DNA from: Pollenia angustigena
Lineage: Eukaryota > Arthropoda > Insecta > Diptera > Polleniidae
Direction of reading: 5' to 3'
Assembly (NCBI GenBank): GCA_930367215.1
Contig: OV884058.1
Coordinates: forward strand, 102,447,802-102,511,801
Length of the DNA stretch: 64,000 nucleotides
Shown: positions 1 to 12,572 of the stretch, in pieces
How positions within the stretch are numbered: position 1 is the first letter of the stretch
How the letters are laid out: every line of letters starts with the position of its first letter
Translations under genes and position numbers: made by a program
Notes under the pieces: model-generated
The model's input: the letters and a program-made list of their open reading frames with translations, nothing else
The model's database searches: none
Told to the model about the DNA's origin: nothing

Positions 1-1266
1 TATGTATCAGTTTAACAAAAAAAAAAAAAAAAACTAACAAATATTTATGTAATTAAAATTATTTTATAAATTTTCATACCCGTGGCATTTTGATAAAACA
101 TCTTAAGTCGAGATAGGATAGCAAAAAAATTAAAAAAAGGTCGATGAAAACATCATTTTGTACAATTTATAAATCAAAATTAATGAAAAATTTCGTTTAT
201 AATACAAAATATTAAAAAGGTTAACAAAAATGTTTTTTTTTTTTTAATGAAATTCGTATGAATAACAACATTTTTTTGAACTTCAATATTTTCCAGTATT
301 ATGTTCCATTCACTATCAGAATCTTCGTTTGTAAAAATATTTCTGTGTTAAAATTTTTTTTGATAAATATAGTTAAGGTTTGACAATTCCCAATACAGTA
401 GTTTTGAAAAAATTCAAGTTAGCTGCACTTGGACTTAACTGCCCAAAACACATATTTTCTGTAATTATTCTTTAAAATCTTTGCTTACGTGCCTTTTGTA
501 TACCTGCATATTTATCGTATTTTTGGGCAGTTTTAAAATATTTTCATACAAAACATCAAAGTTAACTACACACATAAAAAAATTTGGTGTCCACTGTTTA
601 ACATAAATATCCAATTTAAGCTGTTTATAAAAATAAAAATCGCAAACAAGTCAAATTGGCATCATTATAATTCATTTAGTTTGTTTGCATGCACCTACAT
701 TTATGCATATGGCTTGTGGTTACAGCAACTTTACCATGATTATATGAAAGGAATAGCAAATCTTATTCTTGAAACTTATAAAGTAGTTGTAGAAGTATTT
801 GAAACTGACGACTGCTCTGTAGCGCAACAAAGTTTAAAATTTCGAATTTTGCGTTTCAACTGCAACGACGTATTCTACGTATTCTGTTGATACTACTTCG
901 AAACGGCCGTTTTTAACTATTGACAGCTTGCAGCGCTATTCTTTACGTTGTACTACAGCTACTATTCTGTTCCCAACTTAACTGTTACTAATTTTGCTAT
1001 CTCGTTCATAAAAATGCATAACAAATGACTACAGAATGTTTGAACGTCATTGCTATTAACAATTTATTAATTAAAACGTTGTTGCTCCTCTTTCAAACAC
1101 TTTACTTTAGCTGCACTTTTATGCAGGTAACCACAATTGCGTACCTCTACATTGAGGCAGCTAAATACATTTAAGATAGCTGCATTTCTGATTTCTCTGC
1201 ACAAAAAGACGTGCAAGGAGATTTTGCAGCTAAGTCAAAATTACTGTATAAATAATACCGAATTGT
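1..1266. other. A+T-rich stretch without recognised gene
   Basis: Homopolymer A and T runs dominate. Short open frames (for example 681-890 and 1137-1322) have no recognisable domain and are what random A+T-rich DNA gives. No repeat boundary could be set here. Confidence 0.5.
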
Positions 1267-1274
1267 ATGTACAA

Positions 1275-2494
1275 CAGAGATCAGCAATGAGTAGTGAAAA
1301 AGTGAGTAGAGCTAAATCATGACTCATAAATTCTTGTACTTATACGCACTCATACTTATTCCAATGTTATTCAAACTCATATTCACTCAAAAGTTTCATT
1401 TTATTCATCGTACTCATACTTAGCAACATTTGAAGTGTTTGATTTAGAATCTACTCAACTCAATGTGTATAGGCGAAGCAAAATGCGAGGCTGCCAGATT
1501 TGTCCCCGAAACAGCAAAGTGACGATGTGGCAATCACAGCTTACTAAAGTTACATGTATGATGTGGACGATTTTTCGTCAAATTTATCTGGCAGCGCTGA
1601 TTATTCACTTGTGTGTTTTATCTGTTGTTATAAAACGGTAAATGGATGAGCAAAATGATTTGAATCATTGGGAGCAGGGTTGTCAGATTTTTTTGAGCTC
1701 CATCACCAAACCGGATGTCAGAAATCGCCAAAAATCGCCAAACGTCGATTTTGTTCAGTTTTTGTAAAATTTTCTTTTTTTTTAATTAAAACGCTAGTAT
1801 AATTTTTCAGTCAAAAATCGCCAAAAACTAAGAAAAAATACAAAAAAGTCGCCGAAGTAAATTTTGTTTCTGTAATTGTTTTTTTTTTTTTAAATAACAT
1901 AAAATGGAGATCCTTATGTATTCAGTTAAAAACTTAAATTAACTACACAAGTCTATAAGATCGTACACTTCAGCCTCACCGATTTCATTACTGGAGTTTT
2001 GACCTACATACTATTAGAATTACATACATACTATTAGAATTAAATAGTGACTGAATAAAAAATTCACTTAATATGTTTTTTAAATTAGTAATGATAACAA
2101 AAAATGACAAGTTGTTGAACAAAATCGCCGAAATAATATAAATGGTAAAAATAGCCAAGTTAATTGCCAGTTATATCAGAAATCGCCATAAAAGTCGCCA
2201 GTCGCCAAATGGGAAATCCCATCGCCAAACACGTTTCAAAATCGCCACGTTTGGCGAGAAATCGCCATATCTGACAGCCCTGATTGGGAGTATTGTAAGT
2301 ATTTTCTTGAAATTATAAATCAAGCTGACGCCATTTATGAGTATGCGTATAATGTCGACGTCGCACTCATAAATATTTCTCTTGTGAGTATGAGTGAATC
2401 AGAGTAGTTTAGTTTAAATGATTTCTACGCACTTATACTTACAATTGCATGAGTCAGTATGAGTAGCGAAAAAACGATTCATTGCTGATCTCTG
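1275..2494. mobile_element. Non-autonomous hAT element (outer of a nested pair)
   Basis: The ends are perfect 16-bp inverted repeats, CAGAGATCAGCAATGA on the left and its complement on the right. They are flanked by an exact 8-bp duplication, ATGTACAA, at 1267-1274 and 2495-2502. The CAG start and 8-bp duplication are hAT hallmarks. Subterminal sequence is rich in ACTCATACTTA-type motifs on both sides. Without the inner insertion at 1675-2282 the element would be about 0.6 kb. No transposase remnant is visible, so it must have been moved by a relative. Confidence 0.9.
1675..2282. mobile_element. Non-autonomous hAT element inserted in another hAT element
   Basis: Terminal inverted repeats read CAGGGTTGTCAGAT on the left and CAGGGCTGTCAGAT on the right, read inward. 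The exact 8-bp duplication ATTGGGAG lies at 1667-1674 and 2283-2290. The interior is full of AAATCGCCA motifs in direct orientation (about a dozen), a likely subterminal binding-site array. A related right end with the same TCTGACAGCCCTG sequence is found near 62985. No coding potential is seen. Confidence 0.9.
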
Positions 2495-2650
2495 ATGTAC
2501 AAGTTTAAATTATATTATTAAAAACGAAAAAAAACAATTAAGATTTTGATTTATTTAATTAATATTTTTATTACATATTATTGGAAGAACAATTAAAATG
2601 TTAATAAGATTAAATTTATATATTAAGTTTTGTTCAACGGAAAAATTATA

Positions 2651-3000
2651 AATTAGTATTGTGGTTATTTTTGTCGAACTATTTATGGTTTTTAATTCAA
2701 ATTTAGATATTTTTAATTAGGCTAAAGTTCATCAATATAATTTTCATTAAATTATTTTTTATGAAGAAAGGAATTTTGGCAACATGAAATTAATTAAAAT
2801 TTATTGATAATTTTTCATTCTTGACTGCCGCGTGGCTCGAACACAGGCTGTCACGGATAGTTTACCCTTTCATGTTTCAATTGTAACCACTCAATATCTT
2901 CAGAGTGTTTTGCCGCTTAATACTCACACCCATTGACGATTGCTGGCAGTCAATAGTCAAGCATCAGTCTTCAAACCAAATTGTATTCAACCTTTGGTAG
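2651..3000 (+). repeat. Dispersed repeat A, degenerate copy
   Basis: Starts with AATTAGTATTGTGGTTATTT and runs through a GGCTCGAAC segment (about 2833) that is a decayed version of the tRNA-like head seen more clearly at 36.4-36.8 kb and 41.4-41.7 kb. Other copies or part copies lie at 27441-27600, 36379-36760, 36757-36825 and, inverted, 41436-41740. This is the most diverged of the long copies. Confidence 0.65.
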
Positions 3001-5186
3001 ATTGAAATTTGCCTTGAATGAAAAAATTATTGATTCAATTACCATATTTATTAATACTTTTTTAAACAATGTATTTAATTAATAAAAAAAAAAACTAATG
3101 AAAATTTCTTTTGTGATTAGTGAATACATATTTCATATTCATACGTACATATGTATATCATAGCTTTATTTATATATTCCATAACTTGATTTGCAAAATA
3201 GAATGTGGGAATTATTTATTTTTCATACATTATTTTAATTATATTAAAAATTTTTTCGAATGTGCTTCTATTTAATTTAATTAACGTCATTGCTATCCAA
3301 AGAAGAGCTAAAATAAAAACATGTAACAGGAAGATACAATTTATTCTGGTAGTGTAAAAGAATCATTCCTAAGTGTATGTACATAAATTAACAGTGAAGT
3401 TAACCAAATTTTGGCTTAAGCAAAAAGTAATTGAAATACATATTGAGGGAATTGAACTATTGTAAAAGCTTCGTGAATTGAAATTTCAATTAAATATTTT
3501 TAATATAATAAAATTAATTTTAAAAACTTAAAAAAAGTTTTTTAAGCTTTTTTGTAAACACAAAAATTTTCCCTGATTATCACAGTTAGCCCCATAGTGC
3601 GATTGTTCAATTATTTACTATTAAGTGCAAAATATTTTAGTTTTATTGCATATTTAATTACAAAAAAAGTGATTTAATTACTCTTTTAATAATTATTTCC
3701 TTTATCATTTCTTAAAAAAACAATTCATTGTTACGCAGTGCCGTGAAAAAAACTCAAATAAAGATAAGAAAACGTGAATCTAATGAATACAAACTAAACA
3801 AACAAACAGCAATAAACTTTAAAAAAAGAAAAAAAAAAAAAAAAATTATAATTATAGTAATAAAAAAAAATAAAAGTGTAAACAAAAAAAGCAAATCAAG
3901 TGCATAACACCTGTGTAAATGAATTTTGTACTGGAAACCCCACATTAGTGAAATATTTTTTTAATTTTTAAGTACACAATGGCATGGATTCGAATGGAAT
4001 TGAACGGAATCACCTTTTAATGTTTTCAAAAAAAAAAAAAAAAATATTAACTCACATTGAGTTCCCATTAATAGATGCGTATGAAAATGGCGATAATAAT
4101 GCCACCACATGGAAACCACAATTGAAAATCGTACTTAGGTGGAGCTCATGTTATTCGAAGTAGTGGGCTGGATGGCTGGTTAAGCAGCAACAGCAACACT
4201 TGCAGTTTTTTTCAGTTTGGGTAGTCTTATCTATTTCGTCGTACTCGATTAAATATGAACAGGTGTGGTATGAGTACAAGTGTTCTGCAATAGTATTTTA
4301 TACTATTTATTACTAAATTTAAACATTTTAATCTGGTTAAAATGAAGAAAAAGTGAAAAAAGCAACGAAAAAAAACGAAAAAGTACTGAAAATGTAACAA
4401 CCACTAAACAGGTGAATGTACGTAAAAAGCACTTTTGCCTGGTTAAAAGCTGCCTGGGTTACACTCCGTACACTTGGACTGGTAAATATCGTTTCATTTC
4501 GCTTTTTTTTCTAGTCCACTTCAAAAAGTTTTAAAAATTTTTCAATGAAAACAAAAAAAAAAAAAGAGAGATAAACAAGTAAACTACTAAATGTTGTCTA
4601 ACTGTCTGTCTGCTTTTCCTAAAACATATTATTTATTTTAATTTTTTTTTTAACAAAACAAAACTTGATAATATTTAAGTTTATGTAAACAAAATATTGT
4701 AAGAAAAAAAGGTTGCAAGTTAACAAAATTTTTTAATGTTATCAAAATGTACTCAACTTTTATGAACATGGGGTATTAACGAGTACGTACGAGAGGTACG
4801 GGTACGTGTACATGAGGTACAAGTACTACTACGTAGAAAAGGCGCCGATACGTTCAAGTGAACTTATACTTATGGGTTCATTTCACATAATAAACAGTAA
4901 AAAAAATATTTTTTTTATGCAAAAGACTACTATATTACGAATATTTCTTGTTGGTTTATTGAAAATTTAAAAAGAATTTAATTAAATTATATTTTAAAGC
5001 CTTATTTTAAAATTTTACTTTTTTAAAATCGTCCGGATTTAATCGGATTTTAGACTACACAGTGATACAAAAGTGAAGGAGTCTGGAGGCTGTTAATTTT
5101 AAGTGAAGTCTCTAGGTTTCTATGTCGGCGCCAAGTCAGCCGTCTATCGAAATGTATTCAAAAGTATGTAACAAAATCAGACTTAC
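3001..5186. other. A+T-rich stretch, no gene seen
   Basis: Low-complexity sequence with A-runs (about 3828-3845, 4028-4044, 4551-4566). A small patch at 4767-4840 is dense in GTAC and TACG words. No open frame with recognisable similarity was found. Confidence 0.45.
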
Positions 5187-5431
5187 ACACAGAGAAAAAA
5201 CATGGTTGTGGTAAACATATTCTAATAGCAACATATTATGATAAGATTCATTATTATAGTCAAAACATATTTATTTATTAAATTAAGTCTATGGATACAA
5301 TCCTTACGGACTAAATATTAAATTTAACAATTTTTTCTCAATATAACTGCAGTTACATGTTTAAACTTAAAATAATATTACGTTTAATTACATCAACATT
5401 TAAAGAAAAATCTACAAAATTAAACATTTCA

Positions 5432-6838
5432 TTAAAACAACAAACAACATAATTTCCTAAACTGGTCTGCCATCTCGTAGTTTGTTCTAAAAGTTTTAAC
5501 ATATAGTGGTTGATTAAATCTTAATGTGCGTTGAGGAACATTCAATGATATTTTACTTAAAAGAAAATCTGATAAAACATTTACAAGAAATGAAACGTTA
5601 AGCATAATTCTTCGGCTTTTTAATGTTGGCAGTCGAATCAAAGCAAGTCGTGATGAATATGATGGAAGCGCAGAATAGCCTCTATAAGCATCTCTTAAAC
5701 AAAAAAGTAAAAACTGTTTCTGAACAGATTCGATAAGATTAATGTGAACGTTATAGTAGAGGTCCCATACAATTGAGCCATACTCTAAAATCGGTCTTAC
5801 AAGTGACGTGAATAATCTTTTGGTAATAAAGGGGTCCTTAAATTCTTTTGCCCATCGTTTGTTGAAAGCCAAGATTCCTCGAGCTTTATTAACAGCCATC
5901 ATGATATGTTGTACAAAGCTTAATTTTCCATCCAACAAAACACCAAGATCCATAATTACGTTAACTGATTCCAGTTTATGACCACTGATATAATAGTGAC
6001 CAAGAGCGTCACGCCTTCTCGAAAAAGTCATGTGCTTGCATTTTTTGAGGTTAAGTTCCATTAAATTAATGTTACACCAATTATAAAAATTATCCAAGTC
6101 TTTTTGGAGATAATTATTATCTGGTAAATGCTTGAGGCTTAAAAATATTTTAACATCGTCTGCGAACATCAGTATATTAGAATAATTTATTGCTTCAGGC
6201 AAATCGTTGATAAAAAGTAGAAATAAAATTGGGCCCAGGTGACTTCCCTGCGGAACACCGGATTTTACCAAAATATTTCTTGAATTTGCAGAATTAAATT
6301 TAACGGACTGTGTTCTGCATAACAGATATGACTTTAACCAGCTTAAATAAGTATTATCGAAACCCATTTTATCCAATTTTTTAAGCAGAAGCTTGTGATT
6401 AACTTTATCAAAGGCTTTACTGAAGTCAGTATAAATGACATCTGTTTGTTGACCAAGAGTAAATCCTTCATTAACCAAAGTAGTTAATTGTAGAATATTA
6501 GTCATAGCTGAAGATCCTTTACGAAAACCGTGTTGACATGGCGTAAGTAGGGGAGATACTTGATGAACGAGAGAATCAGTAATACATTTTTCAAATAGTT
6601 TTGGAATAGCGTTTAATTTAGCTATGCCTCGATAATTTATTATATTTGACTTATTGCCAGATTTGAATAAAGGAATAAGAAACGATTCTTTCCAAATTCT
6701 AGGGAAGTAGCCATATTTTGAAGAAGTATTAAATATGATTGATAAAGGTGTTGCAATAGCTGGTGCACAGTTTTTCAAAAGACAACTTGGTATGCCATCT
6801 GGACCACACGACAGTGAGGATTTGAAGTTTTTTAAACA
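5432..6838 (-). pseudogene. LINE reverse transcriptase, C-terminal ORF2 part
   Basis: An open frame of about 450 codons encodes most of a LINE reverse transcriptase. Visible in order are the conserved block YTDFSKAFDKVNH, the block SGVPQGSHLGPILF, and the catalytic box LMFADDVKIF with both aspartates intact, followed by a thumb/C-terminal region. The frame extends upstream of 6778 through GPDGIPSCLLKN, a conserved RT motif, to a stop codon near 6838. It would copy element RNA at a nicked target site. The intact FADD suggests recent decay, but the N-terminal part is broken (see the neighbouring entry), so a functional ORF2 protein is unlikely. Assignment to Jockey versus CR1 clade is not certain. 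Confidence 0.85.
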
Positions 6839-7690
6839 TTATATTATGTGCGTAGTGTCAAGTAATGGGACTGATATTGTTTGAATGGAGTGAGCATTAA
6901 ATGGATAGGGTTCATCATCATCGTATTCGGCATTAGAGTAAGTAGAGGCAAAAAATTCAGCGAATAAATTGCTAATGTCTAATTCATTGCTTGACTCTGT
7001 ACTTAAATATTTCATAAATGATGGGGTGCCGTAATTCTTCCTTTTTGAGTTAACAAACGTAAAGAACGACCTGGATTACGATTAAAACTATGTTTCATTT
7101 TGGTTAAGTAGTTTTTGTACAGTTGAGCATTCAGCAAATTATGTTCAGCACGAAGAACAGAGTATTTTCCATAATCAAATGCGTGGCCATATTTCTTGTA
7201 TTTTTATAATATTTATTTTTAAGATTTTTTAAGGAAGATAGTTGTTTAGAGTTCCAGGGTGGACCAGTTTGAGAACGTGGCGAATATTTTGGAATACATT
7301 CATCCATATATTGGTACATGGTTTCGTAAAATTTTTTAATCATTTCATCAACAGAACTCGTCAAACCATTTGGTATGGATAATAGTTGAAGCCAATTAGT
7401 ATTATATAAACGATTGTTTAAATCCGCGTAATTTGTACGTTGGAAGCAGAATTCTTTTTCCTTTTTCGTAACATTTTTAGCGCAATTTAAACCTTGAATA
7501 TTACAGCTTATTTCAATTGTGGGGTGGTATCGATCTTCGGGCAGTGTAACTGAATCAACACGATTTACGTACGTTTACAAATACCAGATCAAGCAATTTT
7601 CTAAAAATATTGTAGACTCCGTTAGTTTGGTGTAGACATAGATTTGAAATATTACAAAATACATCGGCACCATTTTCATCAGAACTTATT
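6839..7690 (-). pseudogene. LINE ORF2, endonuclease end and linker (broken)
   Basis: Continues the same ORF2 upstream. Recognisable stretches are LLDLVFVNV (end of the APE endonuclease), PPWNSKQLSSLKNLKNKYYK in the linker, and NRNPGR before the RT. These stretches lie in different frames: at least two frameshifts (near 7200 and 7070) and one in-frame TAA (near 6838) separate them from each other and from the RT. An AP-endonuclease catalytic core is absent because the copy is 5'-truncated. This is a dead copy. Confidence 0.75.
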
Positions 7691-8070
7691 ATGATTATTA
7701 GAACCATAAAATATCATATTATGACCAAATATATTCGTAATACTAAATCATAATATTTTCCCCTCAATCAAAATTTGTTTTTATTACATCCTATTTTAAT
7801 TGAATTAAATCAAACGCTTATCATGTTAATCATAATAAGCTTAGAAGTAATCATATTAAAATACAAAGTGATCGTATTATGTTTAAAAGTAATCATAACA
7901 TATCTAAAAGTATCATATTAGGATTTAAATTATGATTGCTGTAGTCATATTATAATCGTAGGCTATCATAATATCGTTGTTATTGTTTGTCGTAGGTTGC
8001 AATTGTTTTTAAATTATTTTATAGAATTTTCATACTTTTTTTGTTACAATAACATTAAACTTGCATGAAA

Positions 8071-8885
8071 TCTATCTATATATATTAAAGAGTTGCGTGA
8101 GTGACTGACTGACTCATTCATCATCGCCCAGCCCAAACCGCTGACCCTAGAAACTTGAAATTTGGACTAGCGATTGGTCACTCCCCAAATCGATCCACTA
8201 AGACTAGGAAAAAAGTTAAAAACAGAAAAATTCGGTAGCCTTATGTCTCCAAAACTAAAAGAGATGCAAAATAAATGTAATACTTATCGTTGTTCTTTGG
8301 TACTTTTTTGAAATTCGACCCTATTAGGGAGTAAGCAGGCAAAACCTGAATTTGGTACATTATTGACACCCCACCTATCTTTTGAACCAATAAACATAGA
8401 TGCAAAGTTTATACCACATTCGAAACTCATCAAAAAAAATACGAATATAAATTTGATACTTTTTCGAAATTCGAACGTTTAAGGGGTGAAAATCGTAACT
8501 ATTTTTGGTACTTTTTTTACAAAACATTTTTTCCATTCATTGACATATTCGTACTAAATTATGTTCTTATTAGGTACTTTTTGAATTTTCATTAATATTG
8601 GACCTTGAAACATAAAATTCAACATGTAATGTCCTGAGTAGATAAGAATCTATGTGGGAATTTTTTGGTACTTTTTTGTTCTTTAACTGATGCTTTTTGA
8701 ATTTCCATTATTATTGGACCTAGAAACATAAAATTATTGATGCAATCTCCTTAGTGGATAAGAATCTATAAGAAGGAAGTTTTTGGAACTTTTTTGTTCA
8801 TTAACTGTCATTGTCGTTCTAACATTAAATTAATTTTGGTGCTACTTACTGCCTGACACTCTCGAAGTAGCGGGTCAAATGCTAG
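8071..8885 (+). mobile_element. Non-autonomous Helitron
   Basis: The 5' end is TCTATCTATATATATTAAAG and the 3' end is GCTAG. The base before is A and the base after is T, the insertion site preferred by Helitrons (5'-TC...CTRR-3' between A and T). Just before the 3' end is a G+C-richer segment, CTCGAAGTAGCGGG, in the position of the terminal hairpin, although the stem is weak. There is no Rep/helicase coding. A truncated second copy lies at about 10648-11270. Confidence 0.8.
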
Positions 8886-9170
8886 TGTTAAATATTTTTT
8901 GAACCCCATTAATAGAAAAAAAAAATAGTTTAGCAATGTTTTTTATTTAAAAATTCGTTTTAATGAACAATTTGTTAACTTTTTTTCATTTCTTTAAAAT
9001 GCAACCCTGTTGTGATAAGTTGTTATTGTTTTTTGAAAATGTATAAGCAATAATTAGATCAGGGAAGCATTTTCATAAAATACGTACGACTTTGTGGGAT
9101 AGTGCGTAACGGCCTTTAAGCATACTACGACTACACATATAGAAAGTTGTCATGTTATGGTTATTAAATA
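8886..9170. other. A+T-rich spacer
   Basis: No gene, repeat boundary or structured motif recognised. Confidence 0.4.
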
Positions 9171-9970
9171 CACTGTGCTCGAAATTGACACTTTTTTTTT
9201 TAGACAAGCCGGGCACATGGCGTTTTAGCATAATTCGGGTACGCTGAATCCAATGGTGCCCAACGTTTTTTTAGGTTAGCTCTTGTTTTCGAGATGTACC
9301 GTTATTTCGAAAATGGAGGAGGTTGCACAATAAATGTTCGCGTAACTCAAAAACGGTTTAGTTTATTGAAATTATTCCGCAATAAAATTTCCTTTAATAA
9401 AAGTGAAGTGGGGTTGGTCGTACATTTGTCCCATCTAGGAGCATCCTACGCACGGCAGGGGCCACATTTAAAAATTTTATAAAACCTCCATATGTGTATG
9501 GTTAAAATTATATAATTTGGCCCCTGCAGCGCCCAGGATGCCCCTAGATGGGTCAAATGTATGACCAACCCCACTTTATTTTTCATCTCAATCATTTATT
9601 TCAAACATACCTACGCGCTATCGCCATTCCTTACCTAACCTAAGGGGGCTCCCATACAAAATGTTCAATGCAGACTAGAGATATATTGAAGAAAAAGCCC
9701 CATAACTGCCAAGGAATCGCCCCTAGTGAAATAAAATGTATGACCGACCTCATTTAGTCTTTTGTCTTTAACATTCGAGACATACTTTCCCCTTATCTCC
9801 TTCTCTTATGGGGCTCCCATACAAATATTGCGTTTTATGAAATTCTTAAATTAATTAAAATTTGTCGACTTTTGTGAATAAAATCAAAAGTTGTAAACAG
9901 ATTTTAATCATTTATAGCTTGTTTTGCTTGCAGATTCGTTTTTTTAAAAGATTAGAAGTCTAGCTGCATT
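9171..9970 (+). repeat. Dispersed repeat B, copy 1
   Basis: Begins CACTGTGCTCGAAATTGACA and passes through GGGTACGCTGAATCCA. The same order recurs, inverted, at 41745-41970 and, in part, at 34845-34965. Inside is a strong palindrome: 9404-9470 pairs with about 9517-9585 around GGGGTTGGTC / GACCAACCCC. The right part (9810-9960) matches 36110-36250 and, inverted, 35690-35795. No coding potential; type not recognised. Confidence 0.7.
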
Positions 9971-10360
9971 TTTTTAATTTTTTATGATTTTTTAAAAAAC
10001 AAAAAATTCCAAATTTGGCAAACAAAAAAAAAAAAAATAAACACTAAATATCGCTTCTTAGTGTTCGGTTCGGTAGATTTGTAGAAAACACAATAGCTAA
10101 TAGTGTTTCCCTGTTTGTCATCTTTCAAACACAAAAATTATACTTTCTTATCTAACTCAACAAAAAGTTGAGAACATTTTATTCCGTTCGGTTTTTTTTG
10201 TTGTTTAAAAACCACAAAATTTATTGTGTTCGTTTAGCTCATTAATGTTCATTCGTTTCTGTTGTACTATGAAAAATGGATAAGTTATAGGCAAGAATGT
10301 AGTCTATAAGCTCAATAAAAAATTAGACTTCTTTTTTTTAATGCAGCGGGCACAATATCG
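9971..10360. other. A+T-rich spacer
   Basis: Runs of A near 10026 and otherwise unremarkable sequence; nothing supported. Confidence 0.4.
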
Positions 10361-10640
10361 TCAGTTCAGAATTGGTTTGGCGCATATGCCAAAAAGTCGG
10401 AGTGGAGAAAAACTACAAAGAAGATTTACATGAAGATTTCTCAAAATGTACCCGATAGAATTTTTTGTATTTTTACCACTGCTTCCGGTATATCTTTTGA
10501 ACCAAAATGTAAATTTTTGCGCACTTTTATGAATAAAGTTAGAATTTGATAGTATTTTTTTGAAAATGAAAAATATTGTTTTGTGCCGCATAGCCACTTT
10601 TCTAAAAAAAAATTTAAAAAGTGGCTTTTTGTGCTGCATA
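10361..10640 (+). repeat. Dispersed repeat C, copy 1
   Basis: Shares GAATTGGTTTGGCGCATATG through to TTGTGCCGCATA with an inverted copy at 17405-17637. At its right end a hairpin pairs GCCGCATAGCCACTTTT with AAAAGTGGCTTTTTGTGCTGC. Open frames here on the minus strand are A+T-rich accidents without recognisable domains. Confidence 0.6.
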
Positions 10641-10647
10641 CGTAAGC

Positions 10648-11270
10648 TAATTGCGTGAGTGACTGACTCATTCATCATCGTACAGCCTAAACGCCTGTAG
10701 CTAAAGACTTGAAATTTGGACCGGAGGTGGATCTATCCACAAATCGATCCACTAAGACGGGATTTTTAAAAATTCGAATATTCAGGGGGTAAAAAAGGGT
10801 AAATTCGGAAACCTTTTATCTCCAAAACTAAAAGAGATGCAAAAAAAACTGTAAAACATATCGTTGTTCTTTTGAAAATTAAGTGGACAGGTGTCTGGTA
10901 CTTTTTTTAAATTAGGCTCTTTTAGGGTGAAAACGAGTAAAACCTGAATTTTGGTAAGTTTTTGTCAGCCCATCTATCTTTTGATCCAATAAACCTAGAA
11001 ATAAAGTTTATACCACATTCGAAACTTATCAAAAAAATACGAATACAAGTTTGGTAATTTTTCGAAATTCGAACGATTAAGGGGTACTTTTTTTACAAAA
11101 CATTTTGCATTTTGCAATTTTGGCACTATAATGGGGGGGAAAATAGTACCAAAATGGGAAATACGGGAAATTTAATATCTTTCTTCAACTTTTTGGTTCT
11201 ACAACTGGTATTTTTTAATTATTGTTAATATTTGACCTAAAAACATAACATTCAACATGCAATGTCCTGA
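10648..11270 (+). mobile_element. Truncated Helitron fragment, same family as 8071-8885
   Basis: Starts at GCGTGAGTGACTGACTCATT, which is the sequence just inside the 5' end of the 8.1-kb Helitron, and follows it with diverged but collinear sequence (CAAATCGATCCACTAAGAC, CCAAAACTAAAAGAGATGCA). Neither the TC start nor the CTAG end is present. Confidence 0.7.
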
Positions 11271-12342
11271 TGAATGCTTTATATCTCAGAAACCACAAAA
11301 AATTTCGCGAAACAGATTTTGGATTCAAAAAGGGGGGTATTCAAAATATATATACCCCATACCTAACTCAATTTTTTTAAAAATGGTCGGTAGGTCAAAC
11401 CAATTCTGAGCCGACGATATGTTGTTTTATAAGACCGATTTAAACGATAAAATTCTTAATGTTTAAACGGCAATGTTTTCCGAACCAGGTAACTTAATGA
11501 CAAACAATGCACTGATTTGTTCGCTTTGATGCTGGATTCAATAATTTTTTTCCTCCGCTAGATTGGCCCTATTTCCCAGTGTGCACCGTAGTGTTAATAT
11601 ATAATGAACATCATTGTCGTCTTAATATCAGTTATTGCCTCAAACCTTGGCGCCATTGTGTATTTTAAAACGAAAAGAAAACTGTCATATCATGAATCTC
11701 ACACATTTGTTCATACATTCACACCGAATATTCAAGAAATTGACATTCTAACAATTTGAATTTAATTTGAAATTTTCGGAATTATAAATTATAATAAAAA
11801 TTGTGCAATAGCGTTAAATATGTTGAGGTATTTGACAATTTAGCAGAATGATAAATTGAAATTAACAGAAAAAAAATAAAAGAACACGAAAAATAAAACT
11901 ATAATTTAATATAATTTATTACAAACACTTTACAGTCGAATCAAAATATTTGTCATATTTTACACAAACAAAAAACGACAACAAGAATAAAAACAAATAT
12001 TTAAATTATTTTCTTCTGAACTACAGAATACAATGACAAATAAAAGAAAAACGAATAAGAAAAAAATGTGTGTATAGTAAACAAGAATTCTTTATTAGTC
12101 ATACGCACCTGTGTACCATTTAACAATACAATTTAAACAATAACAAATTGACTTGAATTCAATTGCCAAAACCGCGCGCAAAAAAAACGCCAAAACGCAC
12201 TTTCTTTCATCATTGACGGCCACTGACCGACCACTTGGGTATTTTGCTAAAACGAAAATCTATGTGTGAGTGTGTAATAATAGACACACAGTGGGGAGAT
12301 TTTGAAAAAATTTTTAATGTAAATAGCTGAGATGGCTGAGAC
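11271..12342. other. A+T-rich stretch, no gene seen
   Basis: No recognised coding sequence or repeat; several A-runs. The sequence upstream of 11580 may be a decayed continuation of the Helitron fragment, but I cannot support it. Confidence 0.4.
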
Positions 12343-12572
12343 AATCCCCTCTATTACTGAACTCGTTGTCGACGGCGTCGTTAATTTTTGGCTCAAGTCA
12401 CATTTAGTCGACGCCGACGCTGACGTCAACTCGACATTAAATCGGCATTAATTTGCATGTATATATTGATGTCGACATGTAATCGATATTTAAGAAAAAA
12501 TATTGCTCATCTCTATGTAATTTGACAGTAATTTAATTTATTTTTTAAATTTTCGTGTAAAATGTTATTTTT

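Larger units (their letters stand above)
5280..7690 (-). mobile_element. 5'-truncated LINE of the Jockey/CR1 group
   Basis: A minus-strand non-LTR retrotransposon relic. Reading 5' to 3' on the minus strand it begins inside the end of the endonuclease domain (about 7690), passes a linker, then the reverse transcriptase, and ends in a short 3' region near 5280. Everything upstream of the endonuclease C-terminus is missing, the usual result of incomplete reverse transcription. No clean target duplication was found because the flanks are A+T-rich and self-similar. Confidence 0.8.
5187..7990. repeat. A+T-rich palindromic repeat split by a LINE
   Basis: The left part (5187-5270) begins CACAGAGAAAAAACATGG, a start also seen near 44475. 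The right part (7690-7990) is rich in ATCATATTATGA-like words in both orientations. The two parts resemble each other and appear to be one A+T-rich element interrupted by the minus-strand LINE at about 5280-7690. The exact outer right boundary is uncertain. Confidence 0.4.
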
